NCBI GenBank assembly: GCA_028819505.1
Contig: JAPPLH010000100.1
Span: 9,806-42,442, forward strand
Reading direction: 5' to 3'
Length of the DNA stretch: 32,637 bases
Source of the DNA: Acidimicrobiaceae bacterium
Lineage (GTDB): Bacteria; Actinomycetota; Acidimicrobiia; Acidimicrobiales; Aldehydirespiratoraceae
The position numbers and the translations under genes were made by a program. Below, one piece after another: positions 8,527 through 14,895 of this stretch. Within the stretch, counting starts at the first letter, position 1; every line of letters starts with the position of its first letter. Under the pieces are notes generated by a model. The model was not told the origin of the DNA, searched no databases, and saw nothing but the letters and a program-made list of their open reading frames with translations.

Positions 8527-9794
8527 CGAGCGGCCCGGATCGCACAGCTGAAGCCAAGACAGTCCTGTTGGACAACGACCGCGGCGGGTACACCGTGCCG
8601 ACCGCCGGCCTCTACCCGTTCCAGTGGAACTGGGACTCGATGTTCGCGGCGCTCGGCTGGGCCCAGTTCGACACCGCGCGGGCCTGGACCGAGATCGAGA
8701 CCCTCTTCAAGGCGCAGTGGCCGTCGGGAATGGTCCCCCACATCGTGTTCTGGTCCGAGGCGGCCAGCTACTTCCCGGGGCCCGACGTCTGGCGGGCCGG
8801 CAGGGTCTCGCCGCAGAGTTCGGGCGTCTCGCAGCCGCCGGTGGCGGCCACCGTCGTGAGGCGGCTGGCCGAGACCGACCGGCTCCCGCCGCGTTCGCTG
8901 TACGAGTCGATCGAGCGCTGGCACCGCTGGTGGCACCGCGCCCGCGACCCCCAGCGCCGGGGCGTGATCGCCGTCTCGCACCCGTGGGAGTCGGGCCGCG
9001 ACAACCTGCCCGACTGGGACCGGCCGCTGTACCGCGTGGCGCCCTCCCCCAACGGCGACTACTCCCGGCGCGACCTCGACCACGTCGACCCGGCCATGCG
9101 CCCCCACAAGGCCGACTACGACCGCTATCTGGCGCTCATCGAGTACAGCGCCTCCACCGGATGGGACGACGACGCGGTGGCGCGGCACTGCCCGTTCTGG
9201 GTGGCCGACCCGGGCGTCACCGCCGTGCTGCTGCGGGCCGAGCGCGACCTGGTCTGGCTCGGCGAGGCCCTCGGAGCCGACACCGGCGACATCCGCCGCC
9301 GCGTCGACCGCCTCGAGTCCGGGTTCGAGCAGTTCTGGAGCGAGACGGCCGGCACCTACTGCTCGCTCGACCTGCGGACCGGCCAGCACGCCGAGGCGGG
9401 AACGTCGGCGTCGTTCCTCGCCCCCTACGCCGGGATCGACCGCCACGCCGACCGGCTGCTCGACGAGCTCGGCGCCTGGTCGGAGGCGTGCTCCTACCTG
9501 GTCCCGAGCTTCGATCCCCGCCACCGCGACTTCGAGCCGGTGCGCTACTGGCGAGGGCCGGTGTGGTGCATGGTCAACTACATGATCTCGACAGGGCTCG
9601 CCGAGCTGGGGCAGCCGCAGTGGGCCGAGCGCCTCAGGGCCGACACCGCCGAGCTGATCACCGCCAGCGGCACACCCGAGAGCTTCGACCCGATCACCGG
9701 CGGGCCCGTCGGCGGGACCAACTTCACCTGGACCGCAGCCCTGTGGCTCGCCTGGGCCGGCAAGCCCCCGAGGTCCGAAGGCGACAACCCCTAG
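8523..9794 (+). CDS. GH63-like glycosidase (glucosylglycerate/mannosylglycerate hydrolase-type)
   Basis: This is a 423-aa probable cytosolic (alpha/alpha)6-barrel glycoside hydrolase with no signal peptide. Family-like segments are YPFQWNWDSMFAALGW (residues 31-46), SHPWESGRDNLPDWD (152-166; Asp160 is the likely acid) and TPESFDPITGGPVGGTNFTW (384-403; Glu386 is the likely base). Together they fit GH63 enzymes of the short bacterial type that split glucosylglycerate, mannosylglycerate or related alpha-glycosides. It overlaps the ATPase gene by ATGA and ends the operon. The reading is that an alpha-glycoside, perhaps a compatible solute, is imported intact and hydrolysed inside. The family is reasonably firm; the substrate is a guess. 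Confidence 0.82.
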   Translation: MTSGPDRTAEAKTVLLDNDRGGYTVPTAGLYPFQWNWDSMFAALGWAQFDTARAWTEIETLFKAQWPSGMVPHIVFWSEAASYFPGPDVWRAGRVSPQSSGVSQPPVAATVVRRLAETDRLPPRSLYESIERWHRWWHRARDPQRRGVIAVSHPWESGRDNLPDWDRPLYRVAPSPNGDYSRRDLDHVDPAMRPHKADYDRYLALIEYSASTGWDDDAVARHCPFWVADPGVTAVLLRAERDLVWLGEALGADTGDIRRRVDRLESGFEQFWSETAGTYCSLDLRTGQHAEAGTSASFLAPYAGIDRHADRLLDELGAWSEACSYLVPSFDPRHRDFEPVRYWRGPVWCMVNYMISTGLAELGQPQWAERLRADTAELITASGTPESFDPITGGPVGGTNFTWTAALWLAWAGKPPRSEGDNP

Positions 9795-9796
9795 CC

Positions 9797-9810
9797 GCTG
9801 ACGGGTCAGC
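9797..9810 (+). terminator. Short hairpin after the importer operon
   Basis: GCTGAC (9797-9802), a GG spacer and GTCAGC (9805-9810) form a small inverted repeat just after the glycosidase stop and before the convergent hicB end. It is weak, with no U-tract. Confidence 0.25.
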
Positions 9811-9829
9811 CGCAGCCGACCCCGGCGGT

Positions 9830-10150
9830 TCAGTCGGCCAGCAACGAACTGACGAGGCGGTTGAGGCTCACCCCGCTCTCGGCTGCTCGAACCACCAGTT
9901 GGCGATGGGTCTCGGGGGGCACGCGTACGAGGAAGCGTCCGCTGTAGGACCGCTCAGCCAACGGAGTCGGCAATGGCTCGCCGGCACCTTGCATGTCGGC
10001 AACCACGTCCTGCACCAGTTCCCGGATCCCCGAGAACGCCTCGTCGAGGGTCGGGGCCAGCCAACTCAGCGACGGGAACTCCAGGCACAGGCCCACATGC
10101 TCGCCATCCTTCGCCGACCACGTCACCCTGTACGTGTAGTGATCACTCAC
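9830..10150 (-). CDS. hicB: HicB-family antitoxin
   Basis: This is a 106-aa antitoxin of the HicAB type II toxin-antitoxin class. Residues ~5-70 form the degenerate RNase-H-like HicB fold (YRVTWSAKDGEHVGLCLEFP ... LVQDVVADM). The C-terminal segment GRFLVRVPPETHRQLVVRAA, followed by SGVSLNRLVSSLL, is a ribbon-helix-helix DNA-binding domain, so the protein should repress its own promoter. The GTG start overlaps the end of the upstream hicA frame by 8 nt, the standard hicA-hicB order. Because hicA is frameshifted, this may be an antitoxin without a functional partner. Confidence 0.88.
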   Translation of the reverse strand: MSDHYTYRVTWSAKDGEHVGLCLEFPSLSWLAPTLDEAFSGIRELVQDVVADMQGAGEPLPTPLAERSYSGRFLVRVPPETHRQLVVRAAESGVSLNRLVSSLLAD

Positions 10151-10410
10151 CGAGCCCCTCCAACTTCTCGATGGCCTTGAGTGCCTGCCGAACCTGATGG
10201 GGCTTGGCCATGCCCTTGCGGCTCTGGATGTTCACCCGAGGATCCCCCGGCCGGGGCATCCGGTAGACCCGGTGGCTGCCCTCCCGTCCTGCGGGGTTGT
10301 CCGAACATCTCATCGCAAAGCCTGACGAGATCAGAGAACCGCACACCGCTGGGGTTGTTGCGGAATGCTTCACGCAGCGCCTCCACGTCCACACGACTGG
10401 ATGGTATCAC
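10143..10410 (-). pseudogene. hicA: hicA toxin gene with a frameshift
   Basis: HicA is a small double-stranded-RNA-binding-fold mRNA interferase. The N-terminal half lies in one frame from a GTG at 10410 (RFSDLVRLCDEMFGQPR). The C-terminal half lies in another frame (GSHRVYRMPRPGDPRVNIQ, KGMAKPHQVRQALKAIEKLE) and contains the His expected for catalysis. Joining them gives a normal ~88-aa HicA with the SHRVY motif. Reading GGAGGG as GGAGG (plus-strand CCC at about 10279-10281) restores a single frame, so one extra base explains the break. It is either a real inactivating indel or a sequencing error in a short G run. Confidence 0.8.
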
Positions 10411-10419
10411 TAACGATAC
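10404..10419. promoter_or_regulatory. Possible HicB operator
   Basis: GTATC (10404-10408) and GATAC (10415-10419) form an inverted repeat around ACTAAC, overlapping the hicA start region. This is where a self-repressing RHH antitoxin would bind. The assignment rests on position and symmetry only. Confidence 0.4.
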
Positions 10420-10470
10420 TATTCATACCTGGAGGTCGGCGCCGTCCTCCTCAATGCTTGGTGGAGCCTG

Positions 10471-10499
10471 TTGCTGTCTTCATGATGATCTGATATATC
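10471..10499 (+). promoter_or_regulatory. Promoter of the second toxin-antitoxin pair, likely leaderless
   Basis: TTGCTG (10471-10476), a 17-bp spacer and TATATC (10494-10499) form a sigma70-like promoter. The predicted start point falls on or next to the ATG at 10507, so the mRNA may have no leader; no Shine-Dalgarno sequence is visible. The -10 box lies in the perfect palindrome GATATATC (10492-10499), a possible autoregulation site. Confidence 0.55.
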
Positions 10500-10506
10500 T
10501 AACTCC

Positions 10507-10788
10507 ATGTTGGAGTACGCGAGGCCCGAGGGCGAGGGCACGACCGCGGACGGCGCCAGCGCCGATGCCGACGGCGAACTCCACGACGACCACTCGGAGT
10601 GGGACGACTACGTTCCCGAGGGCATCCACATCTCGGAGGCTGAGAGGCAGAGGCTCCGCGGGGAGCACGAGAGATACCTCGCCGAGCTCATCGAGGAGTT
10701 CGGCGAGCCGACACCCGAGGAGATGGCGCGCGCCGAGGCATATTGGCGACCCGTAAGGGAGCACTTCAGGAAGCGTGCCGACGCATGA
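10507..10788 (+). CDS. Putative VapB-like antitoxin
   Basis: This is a 93-aa, strongly acidic protein. The first ~30 residues are rich in Asp, Glu, Ala and Gly and look disordered. Residues ~38-90 are predicted helical (HISEAERQRLRGEHERYLAE, then EEFGEPTPEEMARAEAYW), similar in style to toxin-neutralising C-termini. No clear DNA-binding fold can be recognised. The assignment rests mainly on the ATGA overlap with the following PIN-domain gene. The transcript may be leaderless. Confidence 0.7.
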   Translation: MLEYARPEGEGTTADGASADADGELHDDHSEWDDYVPEGIHISEAERQRLRGEHERYLAELIEEFGEPTPEEMARAEAYWRPVREHFRKRADA

Positions 10789-11171
10789 ACGTCCTGATCC
10801 TCGACTCCGGCGCAGTGACAATCCTCGCACATCGGGACCGTGCAGCGGCAGCTACCACCCGCAGGGCTCAAGAAGGCGAGCCGTTGGCCAAGGTCGTGCC
10901 GACGGTGGTTCTTGTCGAGTGTCTTTCGGGACGGCAGCGCACCGACGCAGAGGTCAACCGCTTCCTGAAGAAGTGCAAGGTCATGGATGCTCCCGACGAG
11001 AAGTTGGCCCGTCGCGCCGGCTCCCTGCGGGCGCGGGCTGGTCAAGGCTCGGCCGTCGGCGCGGTGTTGGTAGCGATGGCAGAACCAGGCGGAGCAGTTC
11101 TCACCCACGACATCGAGGATCTCGAAGCGCTGGCTTCCCACGCCCGAGACGTGACCGTATTCGCGGCGTAG
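10785..11171 (+). CDS. PIN-domain toxin (VapC-like), possibly catalytically impaired
   Basis: This is a 128-aa PIN-fold protein; active VapC toxins are metal-dependent RNases. Asp7 (LILDSGA), Glu45 (VVLVECLSG), Asp109 and Asp112 (VLTHDIEDLEAL) fit the family. The helix that normally carries an acidic residue in a DAxDA-type context reads GSAVGAVLVAMA (residues 88-99), with Ser89 and Gly92 where Asp is usual. The active site may therefore lack one metal ligand. It is translationally coupled to the acidic antitoxin by ATGA. Its 3' end lies about 30 nt from the broken aminotransferase, as if this pair had landed there. Confidence 0.82.
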   Translation: MNVLILDSGAVTILAHRDRAAAATTRRAQEGEPLAKVVPTVVLVECLSGRQRTDAEVNRFLKKCKVMDAPDEKLARRAGSLRARAGQGSAVGAVLVAMAEPGGAVLTHDIEDLEALASHARDVTVFAA

Positions 11172-11199
11172 CCGAGCCACCCGGCTCGACATAGCGGAT

Positions 11200-11626
11200 G
11201 CCTTCGGCGTCCGCGCGCCGAGGACGTGCACCTGGCCGGCGTAGCTTCTATTGGACCATCCGGGGGCAGGCAGCAGCAAGTCGCTGCCGGGTTCGACGGC
11301 GAGGGTGAGGCTGGTGAACAGCGCCCCGAAGGCGCCGGTGGTGACGCAGACCTCATCGGGGCTGGCGGTGACGCCGTTGACCCGTGCGAGCTTGCCGGCG
11401 ATGGCCTCTCGCAGCTCCGGGAGGCCTTCGCCGGGGGGTACCCGGTCGATCCTGCGGTTGATCGTTCGGCGGCGCCGTCGATGATGTGCTGGAGCGTGGT
11501 GAAGTTGGGGTCGCCGCCCCCGAGCCGGACGGGGTCGTCGAGGGTGGCCGCGAGGTCGGCCGCGAGGTCGGCCATGCGCCGGATGCCCGAGTGGGGCGTC
11601 TCCAGCAGGTGGGGGCGTACCCGCAT
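11200..11626 (-). pseudogene. Aminotransferase class I/II, 5' fragment with frameshift
   Basis: This is the N-terminal part of a PLP-dependent fold-type I aminotransferase. One frame gives MRVRPHLLETPHSGIRR ... PVRLGGGDPNFTTLQHI ... STGYPPA. Another frame continues with GEGLPELREAIAGKLARVNG, VTTGAFGALFTSLTLAVEPG and LLLPAPGW. The switch occurs at a run of six G on the plus strand (11433-11438); seven would restore one frame. Homology stops at about 11200, before the PLP-lysine domain, so the gene is truncated as well as frameshifted. Its ATG overlaps the upstream EthD gene stop (TGATG), so the two once formed an operon. Confidence 0.75.
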
Positions 11627-12315
11627 CAGCCGCCGTCGGAGTCGAACATGCCCGGGCCGGTGCCGGGCGGTTCGATGACCACATGCTCGTGGGTCAGCCA
11701 GAACTGGCCGTCGGTGCCGGCGTAGTTGGGGACGTCCTCCCAGGCCTCGGCGGCGAGCGGGTGCTCGTTGGCGCGGGCGTGGTGGTCGCGGCTCGGGTAC
11801 CACAGCTCGATGAACGCATCGACGGTGCCCTCCACCGGCATGCTCACCGTCTCGCGGACCCGCTACACGACATAGCCGGAGCTGCCCGGGCTCGACGAGG
11901 AGATGGGGGCGTGCACCGTCTTCCAGTAGTCGAAGAACCCCTCAGCGGTGAAGTCCTCCCGCTTGGCGGCCGTCCCGAACAGGTTGAGCCGCGAGTGCTC
12001 CCCCGACACCCTGCGATCAACCGGCACCAGAAACACGATCTCCTCAACAAGCCAACTCGACACGGCCGCGTCCACCGAGCCGGTCAGATGCCCAAGAACC
12101 GCCCCCGTATCAGCAGAATCATCGATCCAAGCCTGCACCAAAGCGACGGTCTCCGCAGGACCGGTCAGCGACTCGTCCAGACTGCCAACCGTCAAGCCAG
12201 CCAGCCCCACGACCCCATCGGCACCCTCGGCCAGCCGCCCCACCATCTCGTCACGCTCGCCCGCCGTAACGGCGTGATCGGCATCAAGCAAGGCCACGAA
12301 CTTCCGCACGCCCAT
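11626..12315 (-). pseudogene. EthD-domain protein interrupted by an in-frame amber codon
   Basis: The frame encodes about 229 codons with one internal TAG at 11863-11865 (minus strand). Before it: MGVRKFVALLDADHAV ... FFDYWKTVHAPISSSSPGSSGYVV. After it, in the same frame: RVRETVSMPVEGTVDAFIEL ... SRDHHARANEHPLAAEAWED. This is the layout of a dimeric alpha/beta-barrel EthD protein, probably with two half-repeats. The stop sits inside the last domain, between GYVV and RVRETV, where a CAG-to-TAG change would suffice. No selenocysteine or pyrrolysine context was seen. The start is ATG with GGGGAAGAGG close upstream. Given the broken aminotransferase next to it, decay is the simplest view. Confidence 0.75.
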
Positions 12316-12606
12316 ACCTCTTCCCCCTGGTCAGCCCGTTAGCACTGCCCGACCCTCCCGCCGACATTAGACCTACGAAGTGCTAGAGGCCCACGCCAGT
12401 CGGCCCACCGCCAAAAGTGACGCTTGCGATCAGCCGTCGGGCACGGGGAGCGTGTCGGCTTCGACGCTCGTCAAGCCCCGCGGAGGCCGGTCCACGTAGC
12501 CAAGTCTGGATGTGTCCAATGGAGGAGCGCTTTGCGTGACGCTCAAGGGTCACGCTCAGAGGGGTCAGCCCGCAGGCGTACTAACATCTCTAGCGACTGC
12601 GGGAGT
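12316..12606. other. Intergenic region at the left edge of the defence island
   Basis: No convincing gene was found in these 291 bp between divergent genes. A perfect 7-bp inverted repeat GCGTGAC (12534-12540) / GTCACGC (12549-12555) with an 8-nt spacer lies about 50 bp upstream of the first island gene and could be an operator or leader hairpin. TACTAA at about 12578 is a candidate -10 box, with no good -35. Base composition begins to fall from here. Confidence 0.4.
12534..12555. promoter_or_regulatory. Inverted repeat upstream of the sigma-like/AAA operon
   Basis: GCGTGAC and GTCACGC are separated by GCTCAAGG. This is a symmetric site of the size bound by dimeric regulators, in the only promoter-sized gap before the four-gene operon. 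The function is unproven. Confidence 0.45.
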
Positions 12607-13014
12607 GTGAGGACGGTCAACTTGTGGGATGAGCTGCGGCAGCAACTCGGTGGCGACTTCCTCTACGGTCCAGGCCACTGGTTCTGTGTGCCTCACGCGG
12701 ATGTGTATCGACCTGACGGTCGGCCGTTCTCACGCAAGTACGGTGGTAGCGGGCGACGAGTTGTGCTCGCGACGCAGCACGGACCGAATGCGACGCTCTT
12801 TGCACGGTCTGCATCTATTCCTAGCCCCTTTCAGCACCTTGCACACGTTCACCTAGATGGCGCAGGGCGCTGCCAGCTAGACCGTGACGGGTGGATCGAC
12901 TTTCGACTGCCTCTCAGCGTCTCCAGCGATGCGCTGTGTGACACGAACTACTCGTGTGAGGAACCAGCGCGCTCTGCGGTCTATGTCGAGCTTGAGAAGG
13001 CCGTCTCGCCATGA
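12607..13014 (+). CDS. Small protein of unknown function, first gene of the sigma-like/AAA operon
   Basis: This is a 135-aa protein if started at the GTG at 12607. A TTG at 12622 has a better-spaced GAGG, and the frame stays open to 12424 without protein-like sequence. No family was recognised with confidence. Visible features are GRRVVLATQHGPNATLFAR, then AHVHLDGAGRCQLDRDGWID and a Cys-containing tail (DALCDTNYSCEE). The order of beta-strands and the VVLATQ...ATLFARS pattern faintly recall the MazF/PemK barrel, but this is weak. It overlaps the sigma-like gene by ATGA, so it belongs to the same operon. Confidence 0.65.
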   Translation: MRTVNLWDELRQQLGGDFLYGPGHWFCVPHADVYRPDGRPFSRKYGGSGRRVVLATQHGPNATLFARSASIPSPFQHLAHVHLDGAGRCQLDRDGWIDFRLPLSVSSDALCDTNYSCEEPARSAVYVELEKAVSP

Positions 13015-13970
13015 CCTACCAGGACCTAGTGGACGAGTGCCAGCGGGAAGGCATCGGCACGCTGTTCTGGGGCCTCCTTATCGAGGTCGCTGGCCGGGTT
13101 GCCCGCCCATATCCGCCGGACGTCTACAACGATGGCCAGCCGTGGTCGGAGGAGGCCATCCGGGACCTTGCGCTGGATGTGGCCCTTCAGCGACTGCTCG
13201 ACGAACACCAACTCGAGTTCGTGTTAGCCAAAGCCACGGACAAGGACTCCTTGAGCCGATTGCTCGCCTTCCAGGTCCGAAGGGTGCTGTCGCACCGTCG
13301 ATCAAAGACAGTTATTGACCGGCTTGTCAGCCGCGTTCGTGAACTGGTCTCTGGACCCGAGTATGAGCTGATTGAGGTTGGCTCAGACAGCTTCATCTCC
13401 TTGCCTGACGGTGGTCGTGAGCCGGGCGAGCTGTCAGAAGTGGAGATTCGTCGGGGCTCGCGGTTGATCGACTCAATCCCCAGGCTGACGTCACACCCAT
13501 CCGCGGAGCGGGAGTCGAAGGTCTACACCGGAAGCACCTTGAGCGAACTGGTGCATGTACTGGTCACGGCCTTCGACGGGATCTTAATTCGCGACCTGAG
13601 GAGGATCCTCGAAATCACGTTGACAGCTTGGCTCCCAACGATCCTTCGAGACTATGAGGAGGATCATGTCGATGCATCCACCCCCGATTTCGAGTTGCAA
13701 CGCTCCGAGATGAGACGCATGGTCAGCGCCTTCGCTGCAGATCTCGATTCGTCATATCGAATCGTCCTGATCGGTAAGGCGCACGGTGTCTCGGATGGGG
13801 ATCTCGCGCTACGCCTCGGCCGATCGAGACCATGGCTGGCTGATCGCAAGCGGGAGGTGCTTGACATGGTCGAACGCCGTATCGTCTCGCAACTGCCGCC
13901 GGATCTACATTCCGAAGCCACTCTGCGGCTTATCGACGAGTTGGAAGAACTGGAGTCACCAGATGACTGA
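13011..13970 (+). CDS. Sigma-factor-like protein of a putative defence operon
   Basis: This is a 319-aa protein. Residues ~47-112 are Arg-rich and helical (IRDLALDVALQRLLDEHQLE ... LAFQVRRVLSHRRSKTVIDR), similar to a sigma region 2-like helix bundle. Residues ~247-297 (SSYRIVLIGKAHGVSDGDLA, then LRLGRSRPWLADRKREVL) look like a sigma region 4/LuxR-type helix-turn-helix. It could direct transcription of the operon, or recognise DNA as part of an immune complex; neither is shown. It is coupled on both sides: ATGA with the small gene and an 8-nt overlap with the next. Its size and order fit the first component (NsnA) of the Menshen defence system as I remember it. Confidence 0.65.
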   Translation: MTYQDLVDECQREGIGTLFWGLLIEVAGRVARPYPPDVYNDGQPWSEEAIRDLALDVALQRLLDEHQLEFVLAKATDKDSLSRLLAFQVRRVLSHRRSKTVIDRLVSRVRELVSGPEYELIEVGSDSFISLPDGGREPGELSEVEIRRGSRLIDSIPRLTSHPSAERESKVYTGSTLSELVHVLVTAFDGILIRDLRRILEITLTAWLPTILRDYEEDHVDASTPDFELQRSEMRRMVSAFAADLDSSYRIVLIGKAHGVSDGDLALRLGRSRPWLADRKREVLDMVERRIVSQLPPDLHSEATLRLIDELEELESPDD

Positions 13971-14895
13971 CCTCCCGACTGCACTGGTTTCGGCGCTCGC
14001 TGAGCGAGGGGACGAGCTGGAGCCGCTGGCGCACCTAGACAGGTCGACTCGAGGCGTCGCTAGGGGAGATCTGCGAATCGTTGAAGCCTTGCCACATCGT
14101 CCGGCAGATCGGCAAATCGTCCTTGTGCTACGTACGGATTCCTCCAGGGAATTCGCCGATGTCCTTCTCGTTCACTCTGCCCCCGAGCTAGCGACCGATC
14201 GCGATGCGATCTTCGCAGCGGACATCGCTTCGACTCCATACGACGTCGTCGTCCAGACCGATCTGCGAGCTGCTGTCTGGACCTGGCAGCTGGGACCACG
14301 CATAGGGCGTCTGAACGAACAGTCGCTCGACGCTCTCAACCTCTTGGCCCAGCGAGTTGCCGCGCTCGGACCGTCTTCCATGGCCGCTGCTGAGGATGCG
14401 GGAGTGTATTGCGGAACCCGGCTCGCAGGCCCGCTCGACGGCAGGTGGTCATTCAAGAAATCAGAGGGTGAAGCGTTGCGCCGCCTAGCTGCCGACTGCA
14501 CTGAGGCCCTGCTGGATAGCGACCTGGAATGGCAGGTGGACCCACAGCTCCTGCGCCCCGACCTAATGGATCTCGCTGACGATCCAGTACTGCTTCTGAG
14601 TGAGCTCTCTCACTGGGTGGGTACGCGCCCGTCATTCCTCACAGACGAGGACCTTGAGATGCTGGTGGGAACCGGGGCGCTTGACGTTGACATGTGGGTC
14701 GAGATCAGCGATATAGGTGCCGATCTCCTAATGACCCTTCAGGAACTCGCTCTTCGTGCTGCCACGCAGGTGGGCGAAAGAACCGAGAACGAGCAGCGCT
14801 GTCTGGTTGTAGCAGCACATCTCGACCCTCCAGACCGCCTCCAGCCGATTCACCGAATCCACTACCTCGGAGTGAAGGAGAAGGTGGCAGCATGA
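13963..14895 (+). CDS. Unknown protein between the sigma-like and AAA genes
   Basis: This is a 310-aa, mostly acidic soluble protein with no signal peptide, membrane segment or nuclease motif that I can see. The first half has alternating hydrophobic strands (RQIVLVLRTDSSREFADVLL, YDVVVQTDLRAAVWTWQLG). The second half is helical and acidic (LTDEDLEMLVGTGALDVDMW). The ATG at 13963 overlaps the previous stop by 8 nt, and its stop overlaps the AAA gene by ATGA, so the three proteins are probably made together and may form a complex. Position and size would fit the middle component (NsnB) of a Menshen-like system. Function is otherwise unknown. Confidence 0.7.
   Translation: MTDLPTALVSALAERGDELEPLAHLDRSTRGVARGDLRIVEALPHRPADRQIVLVLRTDSSREFADVLLVHSAPELATDRDAIFAADIASTPYDVVVQTDLRAAVWTWQLGPRIGRLNEQSLDALNLLAQRVAALGPSSMAAAEDAGVYCGTRLAGPLDGRWSFKKSEGEALRRLAADCTEALLDSDLEWQVDPQLLRPDLMDLADDPVLLLSELSHWVGTRPSFLTDEDLEMLVGTGALDVDMWVEISDIGADLLMTLQELALRAATQVGERTENEQRCLVVAAHLDPPDRLQPIHRIHYLGVKEKVAA

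Noticed and set aside
10608-11684. A single 358-aa minus-strand protein
   Set aside because: Only the middle part resembles an aminotransferase. The rest is antisense to the toxin-antitoxin genes, so it was treated as a frameshifted fragment.
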